Positions 1-9,117 of a stretch of DNA of 64,000 nucleotides are shown here, in pieces (the first letter of the stretch is position 1; every line of letters begins with the position of its first letter). A model generated the notes under the pieces. The model did not search any database. It worked only from the letters and a program-made list of their open reading frames with translations, and was not told the origin of the DNA. This stretch comes from Alphaproteobacteria bacterium (GTDB lineage Bacteria > Pseudomonadota > Alphaproteobacteria > Rhizobiales > Hyphomicrobiaceae). The stretch spans positions 1 through 64,000 of the forward strand of contig JAHZKP010000035.1 in NCBI GenBank assembly GCA_022600345.1, in the 5' to 3' direction. A program made the translations under genes and the position numbers.

Positions 1-249
1 AGCCGCTCGACGCACTGGGCGGCCGCCGCTTGGAAACCCGTATTGGCGGAGCCAATCTACGATTGGACGGGCCGGGCGGATGTGCGCCAATCTCTGCGCA
101 TCCCGTCTTGCCCGTGGCACCGCCACGAGCTGTGCCGGTCCACTTGATCTTGTCACAAATCCGCCTCGGCAGAATGGTCCGATTTGGTCGGAAAGTGCTC
201 TAAGCCATGGCCTTTGAACCTCCATTCAAAGCACAACCATAACCGCTTC
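1..249. other. window edge, no gene assigned
   Basis: No supported gene. Frame 3 is open from base 3 to a TAA at about 201 and frame 1 is open to a TGA near 150. Either could be the 3' end of a gene entering from the left, but neither tail resembles a family I know. The promoter of hrpB should lie here. Confidence 0.3.
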
Positions 250-2763
250 ATGAAAAACCCACCTGATCGCTTGCCCGTCACCGATGCTCTGCCTGAGCTA
301 TTGGAAGCACTGGCCGAAAGGTCGGCAGCAGTCCTGATCGCTCCGCCCGGGGCCGGCAAGACCACCTGTGTACCGCTTGCCCTGATGCGCGAGGCAACTT
401 GGCTCAACGGCCGCAAGATCATTGTTCTGGAACCCCGCCGCATCGCTGCCCGCGCCGCCGCCCAACGCATGTCGAGCCTGATTGGCGAACCGCTTGGCCA
501 GACCGTCGGCATCAAGGCGCGCCACCTCACCAAAACCAGCCCGAAAACCCGCATCGAAGTCGTCACCGAAGGCGTCTTCACCCGTATGATCCTGGATGAC
601 CCAACGCTCGATGGCATCGGCGCCATCCTGTTCGACGAATTTCACGAGCGCTCCATCGATGCCGACCTCGGCCTCGCCCTTGCCCTCGACGCCCAATCCG
701 CCCTGCGCGCAGACCTGCGCATCCTGGTCATGTCCGCAACGTTATCAGGCGCCCGCGTCGCCGACCTGTTGGGCAACGCCCCTCTCATCACCAGCCAGGG
801 CCGCATGTACCCGGTCACAACCCGCCATCTGGGAAGAAATCAGGAAGCCCGGCTTGAAGATCAAATGGCCGATGCGGTGATCAAAGCCCTTGGTGCCGAG
901 ACAGGATCGATCCTCGCCTTTCTGCCCGGCCAGGGCGAAATCCGCCGCACACTTGAGCGGCTCGAAGACCGCATCACCGACCCTGACATACTGCTTGCCC
1001 CGCTCTATGGCGCTCTTGCCCCCCGCGCCCAGGATCAGGCTATCAAGCCCGCGCCTGACGGCAAACGCAAAGTCGTCCTTGCAACCGACATCGCCGAAAC
1101 CTCGCTGACCATTGAGGGCGTCCGCGTCGTCATCGACAGCGGCCTTGCCCGAACTCCGCGCTTTGAGCCGGGCGTCGGGGTCACGCGCCTTGTAACAGTG
1201 CGCGCTTCGCGTGCCTCCGTCGATCAACGCCAAGGCCGCGCCGGCCGCACCGAACCTGGCGTCTGCTTCCGGCTGTGGGATGAACCCCAGACCCGCAGCC
1301 TGCCCGAATTCGCCGAACCCGAAATCCGCAGCGCCGACCTGTCCTCGCTCATTCTCGATTGTGCCGACTGGGGCATCACAGATCCAACCACATTGCGCTG
1401 GCTCGACCCACCACCAAGGGCAGCTCTCGATGCGGCCTCCCAAATGCTGGCCAGGCTCGGCGCACTCGATCGCCACGGCCACATTACTGAGCTCGGCCGC
1501 AACCTTCGCCGCCTGCCACTCCCCCCGCGCCTGGCAATCATGGTCCTGACCGCCGCCCAGGACGGAAAGGCATCAGCCCGCACAGCTTCGGAAATGGCAG
1601 CCGTTCTCGTCGAGCGCGGCCTTGGCGGAACCGACATCAACATCGGCGACCGCCTCGAAAAATTCCGCCGTGACCGCTCCGAACGCGCCACCAGAATGCG
1701 CAACCTTGCCGGCAATTGGGCAAAGCTCGCCACCCAAATGAACCCCACGTCCCAAGCGACTCCTGATCGCGCGTGCCCCCCACGAGACGATAACGCCGCA
1801 ATACTCACCTCAGCCTACCCCGACCGCATTGCCAAAGCGCGGCCACAGCCGGGCCAATTCCTGCTCGCCAACGGCCGCGGCGCCAAACTTGATGCGTCCG
1901 ATGCCCTGTCCAAAGCCACATACCTCGTCGTCGCAGACATGCAGGGCGCAGCCGCCGCCACCAGAATTCTCGCTGCCGCCCCGCTCAGCGAAACCGGCCT
2001 CCTGCAAGTTGCCGGCAATCGCATCGAGACCTGCAACGACCTCAGCTTCGACAAAGCCTCAAGGAGTGTCCGCGCCCGCCAACTGACCCATCTTGACGCC
2101 ATCGAAATTGCCTCCCAACCGGCAACACTCGACACACTCGAACCTAATGAGATTGCCCTCACACTGGCGAACGGGGTTGCGCAAACCGGCCTGGATCGCC
2201 TGCCATGGACAAAGCAGCAAAGCCAACTGCGCGCCCGAATCTCTTTCTTGCGCGTAAACGGAATTGAAGACCTGCCAGACGTCACCGATCAGCGCCTGGG
2301 CACGACTGCACCGCAATGGCTGGCACCTTTTCTCAACGGCAAATCCAAGATGGCTGAGATCACCCCACAAGATCTCGACCAGGCGCTGACCGCCCTCATT
2401 CCCTGGCAGCACAAACAGCGCCTCGATGACATGGCCCCCACTCATTTTCGCGCACCCACCGGTGAACGTCACCCAATCGACTACCAAGGTGCAGGCGCAC
2501 CCGCCATCCACATCCGCGTACAGGAACTGTTCGGCCTGAACCACCATCCCGCAATCGCCGATGGCCGACTGCCGCTAACCCTCAATCTACTCTCGCCCGC
2601 ACGCCGCCCCATCCAGATCACCCGTGACCTGCCCGGCTTCTGGTCTGGCTCATGGTCGACCGTGAAAGCCGAAATGAAGGGCCGCTATCCCAAGCACCCC
2701 TGGCCCGATGACCCAGCCAACTCAGAACCCACCCGGCGGGCCAAACCGCGAAACATAAAGTAG
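250..2763 (+). CDS. hrpB: ATP-dependent helicase HrpB
   Basis: DEAH/DExH-box RNA helicase-like ATPase of the HrpB family, 837 aa, close to the usual length of about 820. Visible motifs are a Walker A loop APPGAGKTT (residues 31-39), motif II DEFH (129-132), SATL, and the motif VI arginine stretch QRQGRAGR (about 325-332). These are followed by the helicase-associated and HrpB C-terminal domains, ending in the typical GRYPKHPWP tail. The frame is open from 184, but the family N-terminus fits the ATG at 250. HrpB is a cytoplasmic accessory helicase whose substrate is poorly defined. The gene stands alone, about 60 bp before the reductase. Confidence 0.93.
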   Translation: MKNPPDRLPVTDALPELLEALAERSAAVLIAPPGAGKTTCVPLALMREATWLNGRKIIVLEPRRIAARAAAQRMSSLIGEPLGQTVGIKARHLTKTSPKTRIEVVTEGVFTRMILDDPTLDGIGAILFDEFHERSIDADLGLALALDAQSALRADLRILVMSATLSGARVADLLGNAPLITSQGRMYPVTTRHLGRNQEARLEDQMADAVIKALGAETGSILAFLPGQGEIRRTLERLEDRITDPDILLAPLYGALAPRAQDQAIKPAPDGKRKVVLATDIAETSLTIEGVRVVIDSGLARTPRFEPGVGVTRLVTVRASRASVDQRQGRAGRTEPGVCFRLWDEPQTRSLPEFAEPEIRSADLSSLILDCADWGITDPTTLRWLDPPPRAALDAASQMLARLGALDRHGHITELGRNLRRLPLPPRLAIMVLTAAQDGKASARTASEMAAVLVERGLGGTDINIGDRLEKFRRDRSERATRMRNLAGNWAKLATQMNPTSQATPDRACPPRDDNAAILTSAYPDRIAKARPQPGQFLLANGRGAKLDASDALSKATYLVVADMQGAAAATRILAAAPLSETGLLQVAGNRIETCNDLSFDKASRSVRARQLTHLDAIEIASQPATLDTLEPNEIALTLANGVAQTGLDRLPWTKQQSQLRARISFLRVNGIEDLPDVTDQRLGTTAPQWLAPFLNGKSKMAEITPQDLDQALTALIPWQHKQRLDDMAPTHFRAPTGERHPIDYQGAGAPAIHIRVQELFGLNHHPAIADGRLPLTLNLLSPARRPIQITRDLPGFWSGSWSTVKAEMKGRYPKHPWPDDPANSEPTRRAKPRNIK

Positions 2764-2826
2764 GCTGGCCAAGACTGCTTGAGGGGACTAACAACAGCTC
2801 ACTTGAAAAGCGGGGAGCAATCAACG

Positions 2827-3723
2827 ATGACCTCACGACCGATCGCCGTTATCGGCGCCAGTGGGCAGGTGGCCCAAGCGCTCATCCGCCTGGCAGACCA
2901 ATCCGACCGCCCGCTGGTTGCCCGTGGCCGCCCTGACGTTGACCTGACCGACATCGCCACCGTCGGCCGGTTTTTCGACGAGGTGCGCCCGTCAGTCATC
3001 GTCAATGCCGCCGCCCACACCGCCGTCGATAAAGCCGAGAGCGAACCTGAGGCAGCTTTCGCCTTGAATGCCGAAGGCCCCGCCAAGCTCGCCGTCGTCT
3101 GCAACGCCATGAGTGTCCCGCTGATCCATCTTTCAACTGACTATGTGTTCAACGGCCTCGCACAAAGCCCCTATAGGGCAACCGACGAGCCAAGCCCCAT
3201 GAGCGTCTACGGGGCCTCAAAAGCCGCCGGCGAAATGGCCGTTGCTGTCGGTTGCCCACAACACATTATTTTGCGCACCGCCTGGGTCTACGGTGTGGAA
3301 GGAAACAATTTCGTCAAAACCATGCTGCGCTTGGGCGCCGAACGCGACGAATTAGGCATTGTTGCCGATCAGCGCGGCAGCCCGACATTCGCCGATGACA
3401 TTGCCAGCGCAATCCTGTCCATTGCACAAAGCATCATCTCAGAACCCAATCCGGACCGCTGGGGCATCTATCACTACACCAACGCCGGCGAAACCACCTG
3501 GCACGAATTCGCCCAAGCCATCTTCGCCCATGCCAGGTCAGCAGGGCGCAACACCCCAAACACCGTCAAGCCGATCGCCACCGCCGACTATCCCACACCC
3601 GCGCGCCGCCCGCCTTATTCCGTGCTCGACTGCGGCCGCGTGGACAGCGCCTTCCAAATCTCCCGCCCGGATTGGAAGGACGCACTTGCTCGCGCCATGC
3701 CCGAAATCCTGAAGACATTCTAA
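2827..3723 (+). CDS. rfbD: dTDP-4-dehydrorhamnose reductase (RmlD family)
   Basis: NAD(P)H-dependent reductase of the extended short-chain dehydrogenase superfamily, 298 aa. The N-terminal nucleotide-binding loop reads GASGQVAQA. Further on come NAAAHTAVDKAE, STDYVF and the catalytic YGASK (about residues 128-132), all characteristic of RmlD, which makes dTDP-L-rhamnose. I chose the ATG at 2827, preceded by GGGGAGC, over the TTG at 2779. The rmlA, rmlB and rmlC genes are not adjacent, so rhamnose synthesis is inferred from the family only. A related sugar-nucleotide reductase is possible. Confidence 0.85.
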   Translation: MTSRPIAVIGASGQVAQALIRLADQSDRPLVARGRPDVDLTDIATVGRFFDEVRPSVIVNAAAHTAVDKAESEPEAAFALNAEGPAKLAVVCNAMSVPLIHLSTDYVFNGLAQSPYRATDEPSPMSVYGASKAAGEMAVAVGCPQHIILRTAWVYGVEGNNFVKTMLRLGAERDELGIVADQRGSPTFADDIASAILSIAQSIISEPNPDRWGIYHYTNAGETTWHEFAQAIFAHARSAGRNTPNTVKPIATADYPTPARRPPYSVLDCGRVDSAFQISRPDWKDALARAMPEILKTF

Positions 3724-3905
3724 GCGATTGTTATAAGAGGAAAAATTAAAACCCCACAAACCAACCCTAATCCTCCCGGAACGAGTCTGCGGCAAAATTG
3801 ACCGGATCTCAGAAACCCCGTTTACAATTCTTTACCTGACAGCCACTTTTCGCCCCTAAAAAGCCGATACCAGACACGAAGCCTAGCCCGCCTTTTTCCG
3901 AAGGG

Positions 3906-5195
3906 ATGCGGGCGAGCCCGCCATTGCGACCTATCGATATCGCAATCAGGCGGAAATACGCGCGGCAGGGACAGGGGCAAGACTTGGGCAATCCACCGCC
4001 ATTCTCCGGCCGGTCAATCCTATCGGCCGTGATCACGGTGCTTTTCGCCGCCGCCTTACTTGCAGGCTGCGCGACGTCGGCACTGCGCGTTCCCGTGCCC
4101 ATCGAGTTGGTCGACAAAGTCGAAATATCAGGGATCGGCCAGGTTCGCAGTTGGGGCGATGTTCCGATCAAGAACTTCAAGAAAATAGCCGCCGTCCGCG
4201 CCAAGCAAATCCGCACCACGCGACCCAAACTCTACAAAAAGCGCAACCGCACGGAAGCCTACCTCGCCATCAGCGGCGGCGGTTCTAACGGTGCTTTCAC
4301 TTCAGGGCTTCTCAACGGCTGGACTGCATCAGGAAACCGCCCGGTTTTCGAGGTCGTCAGCGGTGTCAGCACAGGAGCGCTGATCGCTCCGTTCGCGTTC
4401 CTGGGACCAAGCCACGATAAGCAGTTGCGCGAGATCTACACGCTTTATTCGACCGACGACATCTTACAGCCGCAAGTGCTGGCCGGGTTGTTCGGTGCCA
4501 ATGCCGTCTCCAGCACAAAGCCGCTCGAAAAACTGATCGCAAAGTACGTCGACCGTCGGCTGCTAAGAGCCATCGCCCGGGAACACCGCAAGGGTCGCCG
4601 CCTGCTTGTCGGCACCACCAATCTCGACGCCCAACGACCCGTCGTCTGGAACATGGGAGCCATCGCACAACGCGGCACCCCAGACGCCCTGAAACTGTTC
4701 CGCCAAGTCCTTCTTGCCTCCGCAGCCCTGCCCGGACTGTTCCCTCCGGTCTATATCAAGGTCGCCTCGGGAGAAAAAACCTTCGAAGAGATGCACGTTG
4801 ACGGCGGCACCACCGACAATGCCTTTTTGCTACCCTTGCACCTAAACCTGAGGCGGGTGGACAAACGCAGCGGCCTTCGCCTGAAACGAAAATTATACAT
4901 CATCGCTAACGAGAAAATGGACCCCAGCCAAAAAGCCGTTCAGGATTCCGCATTTGAAATTGCCGGGCGCTCGATCAACACGCTTATCAAGCAGCAAACC
5001 GAAGGCGATTTGATCAAGATGTACCTGAGGGCGAAAAACAACTCAGTTGATTACAATGTCGCCAGCATCCCCAACAACTTCAAAGCCAAGAGCTCTGAAC
5101 CCTTCGACATCAAGTACATGACCAAACTCTATGACCAAGGCTTCAAACTGGGCCAGATTGGCGACCACTGGAAAAAGATGCCGCCTGGGATCTAG
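3906..5195 (+). CDS. patatin-like phospholipase lipoprotein
   Basis: Patatin-family serine hydrolase, 429 aa from the first ATG. The oxyanion loop SGGGSNGAF (about 122-130), the nucleophile elbow GVSTGA (Ser near 155) and the DGG motif (Asp near 299) give a complete Ser-Asp dyad. A hydrophobic segment ends in the lipobox LLAGC (Cys 55 from this start), so the mature protein should be membrane-anchored in the envelope. The TTG at 3984, preceded by AGGGGC, would give a standard 29-residue lipoprotein signal and may be the true start. The likely substrate is a phospholipid or other acyl ester; the exact one is unknown. Confidence 0.85.
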   Translation: MRASPPLRPIDIAIRRKYARQGQGQDLGNPPPFSGRSILSAVITVLFAAALLAGCATSALRVPVPIELVDKVEISGIGQVRSWGDVPIKNFKKIAAVRAKQIRTTRPKLYKKRNRTEAYLAISGGGSNGAFTSGLLNGWTASGNRPVFEVVSGVSTGALIAPFAFLGPSHDKQLREIYTLYSTDDILQPQVLAGLFGANAVSSTKPLEKLIAKYVDRRLLRAIAREHRKGRRLLVGTTNLDAQRPVVWNMGAIAQRGTPDALKLFRQVLLASAALPGLFPPVYIKVASGEKTFEEMHVDGGTTDNAFLLPLHLNLRRVDKRSGLRLKRKLYIIANEKMDPSQKAVQDSAFEIAGRSINTLIKQQTEGDLIKMYLRAKNNSVDYNVASIPNNFKAKSSEPFDIKYMTKLYDQGFKLGQIGDHWKKMPPGI

Positions 5196-5227
5196 AGTCT
5201 GTTGAAAAACTCATACCAGGATACAAC

Positions 5228-5344
5228 ATGGGCACACGCGTTATCTGGTTTCTCATCGGCGCAGCAACGGCAACAGCCTTCTGGTTGGCCCTCACCAGCG
5301 GTGCCGCCAACACCTTTTTGGAACAAATCCTCGGCAGCGGCTGA
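5228..5344 (+). CDS. putative 38-residue membrane protein
   Basis: Short frame starting MGTRVIWFLIGAATATAFWL, with one predicted membrane span (about residues 5-24) and a short polar C-terminus. A weak ribosome site (CAGGA) lies 6-7 bases before the ATG. It follows the patatin gene by 32 bp on the same strand and could be co-translated with it. Nothing about its function can be read from the sequence, and it may be a chance frame. Confidence 0.4.
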   Translation: MGTRVIWFLIGAATATAFWLALTSGAANTFLEQILGSG

Positions 5345-5384
5345 CGTCCTCCCGCGAACACGCATGTGCCCATCCAAGCAGGCA

Positions 5385-5837
5385 CTACCCCCGGCGCAAC
5401 TGCATCACCGCTTCGTGCAGGGCTTCCAGAAATCTCGACCGGTCGCGCTTCTGGAAAGGCGGTGGCCCACCGATGATATCTCCCGTCGAGCGCAAGTCCT
5501 CCATCAACGCGCGTGTCGCCAGCGCCGAGCCAATCGAATCGACTGTGAACGGCTTACCATTCGGCCCGATCACAACAGATCCCGCCCGCAGGCAACGGTC
5601 GGCCAGCGGAATGTCGGCTGTCACGACAATCGCGTGCGGATCGGCAAGCCCGGCAATATGGTCGTCAGCCGCATCAGGGCCTTTTTCAACCACGACTTGA
5701 TCGATCAGCCTGCTGGCAGGAACGCGTAAGTAGCTATTGGAGACCAGCGTTACGGGAACCTTGTGGCGCTCTGCAACCCTGTAGACCTCTTCTTTTACCG
5801 GGCACGCGTCGGCATCCACAAAAATGCGAATGGTCAT
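5385..5837 (-). CDS. DUF188 (YaiI/YqxD) family protein
   Basis: 150 aa, typical of the family. The N-terminus MTIRIFVDADACPVK, then VSNSYLRVP, the acidic VVEKGPDAADDHI and the TADIPLADRCL segment are family hallmarks. The fold is PIN/NYN-like with conserved acidic residues, suggesting a metal-dependent nuclease, but no reaction is established. It lies immediately downstream of the sulfotransferase gene (0 bp gap), so the two are probably co-transcribed. Confidence 0.9.
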   Translation of the reverse strand: MTIRIFVDADACPVKEEVYRVAERHKVPVTLVSNSYLRVPASRLIDQVVVEKGPDAADDHIAGLADPHAIVVTADIPLADRCLRAGSVVIGPNGKPFTVDSIGSALATRALMEDLRSTGDIIGGPPPFQKRDRSRFLEALHEAVMQLRRG

Positions 5838-6623
5838 CTATCCAGCCCCGTTTCCGGCCAACCGCTTGGCAACGGAACGCAGATACTTGCGAACGAAATG
5901 CGCCTGCGCGGGAAGCGAAAACAACTGCCGCCTGAACAGACCGGGATGTAAATCGCTCAACAGCGGATAATCGAAGGTCTTGAATTCGAACCGATATGTC
6001 TGCTCAACGATGTTGGCTGTTTCGTTGTCGTACAAGTCTTCGATCCTGTGGCCGGTCGGCCGAATTCCGGCTTTGTAACTGGGCAGCGCCTCAGCGTTGT
6101 ACTCCAGCCCCAACCGCTCAGAAACCGCCCCCAGATCATCCGCCAGCGTCTCGTACCGGATAACGAAATCAGCGCACAACCGTCCGGCAATCGTATATTT
6201 GTCCCGGTCGATTGGCAGGTTGCCTGCCTTCACGAACTCACGAAAACGACACCGCACTTCTTCAGGCGCGGCATCCTTGAATTCTTCACCCGATTTCCGC
6301 GCAATGAAGAAGAATGACGAGACCACTTTGTCATAAGGATCGCGAACGACGCTGATCTTGTAGTATTCCTCCCATAGATCATCGCCCACCTGACCCTTCA
6401 ATTCTTCTGCCGACATATGGCTCCAAAATCTCGGATTGCCCGTAGTCCGCCCAGGGCGCGCCCCGATAATTCCGGCCTCAGTGATCGTCTCAGGCCGGGC
6501 ATGCTGAGGCGCAAATTCGCCAGGGGGCAAGCAGTAGCGTTCGAGGAAACCTTCGATGCTCGTCCCGGCCGTCTTCGATGTTTTTAGAAAAATGAATTTC
6601 TTCCGATAGCTCACAAGAGCCAT
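5838..6623 (-). CDS. sulfotransferase family protein
   Basis: 261 aa, sulfotransferase family 2-like. The N-terminal FIFLKTSKTAGTSIE matches the 5'-phosphosulfate-binding loop for PAPS, and KISVVRDPYDKVVSSFF is the 3'-phosphate-binding segment. The acceptor is unknown; carbohydrates of the cell surface are common acceptors in this family. The cysQ gene 14 kb away would remove the PAP by-product, but that is a general housekeeping role. Confidence 0.8.
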   Translation of the reverse strand: MALVSYRKKFIFLKTSKTAGTSIEGFLERYCLPPGEFAPQHARPETITEAGIIGARPGRTTGNPRFWSHMSAEELKGQVGDDLWEEYYKISVVRDPYDKVVSSFFFIARKSGEEFKDAAPEEVRCRFREFVKAGNLPIDRDKYTIAGRLCADFVIRYETLADDLGAVSERLGLEYNAEALPSYKAGIRPTGHRIEDLYDNETANIVEQTYRFEFKTFDYPLLSDLHPGLFRRQLFSLPAQAHFVRKYLRSVAKRLAGNGAG

Positions 6624-6770
6624 TTCAACTCATCTCCATGATCATCTCCGACAGCTTGCCACGAGATTGGGCGGGCCCAGCCAAACAACTCCTGTACTCG
6701 GCGACGTATAACAACAAAGTTTCTGCTGGGCACTTTCCGAAAGAATGTCTCGACCATGCATGTCGAGGGT

Positions 6771-7550
6771 TCATGGAAGAATTCTCAGAAGTTTTTCGGT
6801 CTCAGCTTCGATAGCTCTGACAACGCTTTCAACTTCACATCTAAATGCGTTTAACATGGGAATGACTGGCTGACCAAGCACGGTTGAAGCTGCGTCTCCG
6901 AAAACTGCCTGAAAGGTGACATCGACAGTGTGCTCAAATGTAGAACCACTACCAAGTCGCATGTATTCAACCTCATTTTTTGCAGGGTCCCATTTGGAAT
7001 ACCCAATCTGGGAAGGCGGTTGCAGCTCCGCGTAGCCGATACCAAGCACAGTGCCGAGCGCCACTGTACCCAGAGGGACAAGCAGGCGATGGGTTTGAGT
7101 ATTCCTTGTGTTGTTCAATGCCCAAAGCAGGGCATTCCCATTCTGATGTGGTCGGAATTCTTCAACGAGGGTTCGGATTTCTGGAGGTATGTCGACCAGA
7201 TCACGATTCAGTCTTTCATGAACGCCGGCAGCGTCGTGCGCAAAAGGAAAAGCGGTACGACTAGGTTGTGTTCCAGGGCGCAGAGTTATGGCGCTAGCAT
7301 AAACTGCGTGATCAAGGGCAGACCTCAAATCCTCCAGTGCGTTCTTGGTAAGGGTTCGGGTCTTGCCAGGTATCTGTGCAATGAGCCGGACCTTATAAAC
7401 ATCCTGGCCTGAATCTCGATCATAATCGATGATCCGAGCTGTGTTCTTTTCTACGAAAAACGCAGAAAGTTTAGCATCGAGATCACTAATATGATCACTT
7501 GCGCTGCCGATAACGTCCCTAAGATCATTAAAAGTTTCGAGCACTTCCAA
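6771..7550 (-). CDS. hypothetical protein
   Basis: 259 aa, soluble, with no signal peptide or membrane span. The sequence is acidic with helical ends; the segment ALEDLRSALDHAVYA recalls helical HEPN-type or related bundles, but I cannot assign a family. Base composition is visibly less GC-rich than in the neighbouring genes, which hints at recent acquisition. It lies between the sulfotransferase and the FAD oxidoreductase genes with gaps on both sides, so it is probably a single-gene unit. Confidence 0.6.
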   Translation of the reverse strand: MEVLETFNDLRDVIGSASDHISDLDAKLSAFFVEKNTARIIDYDRDSGQDVYKVRLIAQIPGKTRTLTKNALEDLRSALDHAVYASAITLRPGTQPSRTAFPFAHDAAGVHERLNRDLVDIPPEIRTLVEEFRPHQNGNALLWALNNTRNTQTHRLLVPLGTVALGTVLGIGYAELQPPSQIGYSKWDPAKNEVEYMRLGSGSTFEHTVDVTFQAVFGDAASTVLGQPVIPMLNAFRCEVESVVRAIEAETEKLLRILP

Positions 7551-7606
7551 AAGCTAGCCTAGGTAGCCGGGCCAAGAGTCGGCGACCAACAATCGGCCCA
7601 GTACAA

Positions 7607-8929
7607 CTAATGCCCGCTGGCTCCCGCATGATTGCCAACGCGCGGCGTATTGATGTGAGGCGCCATCGGCCCGGTCGTTGGATGGGCATGCGCGACCGCG
7701 AGATAAGCCTCGCGAAGCCGCTCAGGCGAAACCAGCAGCTTGTCTTTCCACTCTCCAAGGCTGAACCCGGTCTGGATCAGGCCGCGCAGCATACCCACGT
7801 GGTCGGTCATGCCCACGCACTGTGCGCCAACCAGCTTATCGCCCTCAAACTCCAGCTTCATGTACTTGAAGTTATCTTCATCGACCAGCTTGGCCGTCTC
7901 CCCGACCTGCGCACCCTGCCACAAACCGAAGGATGACGAAATCAACCCCATCGTGTCGAGAACGTTCATATTGAGCGAACCACGGTGATGGTGCTTGTGG
8001 CCGGCCATATTGAGCGCCGCGATCCGACCGTGCTCGACAGCCACAGGCTGAATTGCAAGCATATCCGGCTTGCCTGTTGAAATATCGATGCCTTCGCAGC
8101 AATCGCCGGCCGCATAGATATCAGGCGCCGTTGTTTGCAGATAGTTATCGACGACGATACCGGTATTCGTCTTGACGCCCGACCCCACCAGGAAGCCTGT
8201 GTTGGAGCGAACCCCGACGGCCAGAACCACCAGGTCGGCGGGTGCACTTTCTCCGTTGGAGAAACCGACCTGCAACCGCGGCTGACCCTCTTCGCCCTTG
8301 GCCAGACTATCGACTCGCGTGTTGGTCAGAACCTTGACACCCTTGGATTCGCACCAACGGCCCAGCATACCGCCCGCCGTCTCGTCCATCATGCGCGCCA
8401 CCATGCGCGGGGCAAGTTCCACAACGGTAATTTTGCAGCCGCGCAGATACAGCGCTTCAAGGATGATCGATCCGATAAAGCCGGCCCCCACCAGCACCAC
8501 AGGTGAATCCTTATCGGCGTATTTCAGGATTTGGCGCGCGTCTTCCAGCGTCCAGCAGGTCTCAACGCCTTCCAGATTGGAGCCGGGGATCGGCGGCATG
8601 ATCGGGTTGGCGCCAGTCGCGATCAGCAGCTTGTCGTAGTCAAGAACCTCGCCGGTCGACAGCGACAGCTTCTTGGCCCGCGAATCAATTCCACCTGCGC
8701 GCCCCTGAATATAGCGGATGCGCTGATCGTCGTAGTGCTTGGGATCCTGACGAAGATAGGTGCCGTCCTCACCGACTTTTCCGTAAATGAGATACGGTAG
8801 CGCCATGCGCGAATATGGCGGCTCGGGCTCCCCGCCAATCATGGTGATCGTCGCTGTCGGATCGACGTTGCGCAGAGTTTCAGCGGCGGTAACACCAGCA
8901 GGCCCGGCGCCCAATATGACATATTTCAT
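7607..8929 (-). CDS. FAD/NAD-dependent oxidoreductase, AorC-like subunit
   Basis: 440 aa, two-dinucleotide-binding-domain flavoprotein. The FAD loop GAGPAGVTAAE is at about residues 8-18, the NAD loop VLVGAGFIGSIILEAL at about 146-161, and the second FAD contact IYAAGDC at about 290. It resembles NADH oxidases and nitrite reductase flavin domains. It is third in a minus-strand set with an FeS protein and an aldehyde:ferredoxin oxidoreductase. In Aromatoleum the AorABC enzyme has the same three components, with the FAD subunit passing electrons to NAD+. That role is inferred here from gene order and domain match. Confidence 0.85.
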   Translation of the reverse strand: MKYVILGAGPAGVTAAETLRNVDPTATITMIGGEPEPPYSRMALPYLIYGKVGEDGTYLRQDPKHYDDQRIRYIQGRAGGIDSRAKKLSLSTGEVLDYDKLLIATGANPIMPPIPGSNLEGVETCWTLEDARQILKYADKDSPVVLVGAGFIGSIILEALYLRGCKITVVELAPRMVARMMDETAGGMLGRWCESKGVKVLTNTRVDSLAKGEEGQPRLQVGFSNGESAPADLVVLAVGVRSNTGFLVGSGVKTNTGIVVDNYLQTTAPDIYAAGDCCEGIDISTGKPDMLAIQPVAVEHGRIAALNMAGHKHHHRGSLNMNVLDTMGLISSSFGLWQGAQVGETAKLVDEDNFKYMKLEFEGDKLVGAQCVGMTDHVGMLRGLIQTGFSLGEWKDKLLVSPERLREAYLAVAHAHPTTGPMAPHINTPRVGNHAGASGH

Positions 8930-9117
8930 GGATCAATCCCCTCAGGCGCGAGTGGCATAAGGGCATTGCACCGAACGCTACTCCCGCCGTTCCTCACCTG
9001 TTGCTCTTTAGAATTTGGGGCCCGGTTGGCCCATCGCGGGTATAGCCGAATTGGCCGAAGTCATGAAGTGATATGGGACGCCCCGAACCCTTGATTGATC
9101 CAGGGCGCCCCGGGGGA

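Noticed and set aside
745..1482. 245-codon minus-strand frame inside hrpB
   Set aside because: Antisense shadow of a well-supported helicase gene.
5192..5212. Insertion-sequence-end-like stretch (CTAGAGTCTGTTGAAAAACTC region) at the patatin stop codon
   Set aside because: Resembles the MITE end at 54553, but there is no second end or target duplication nearby, so it may be chance.
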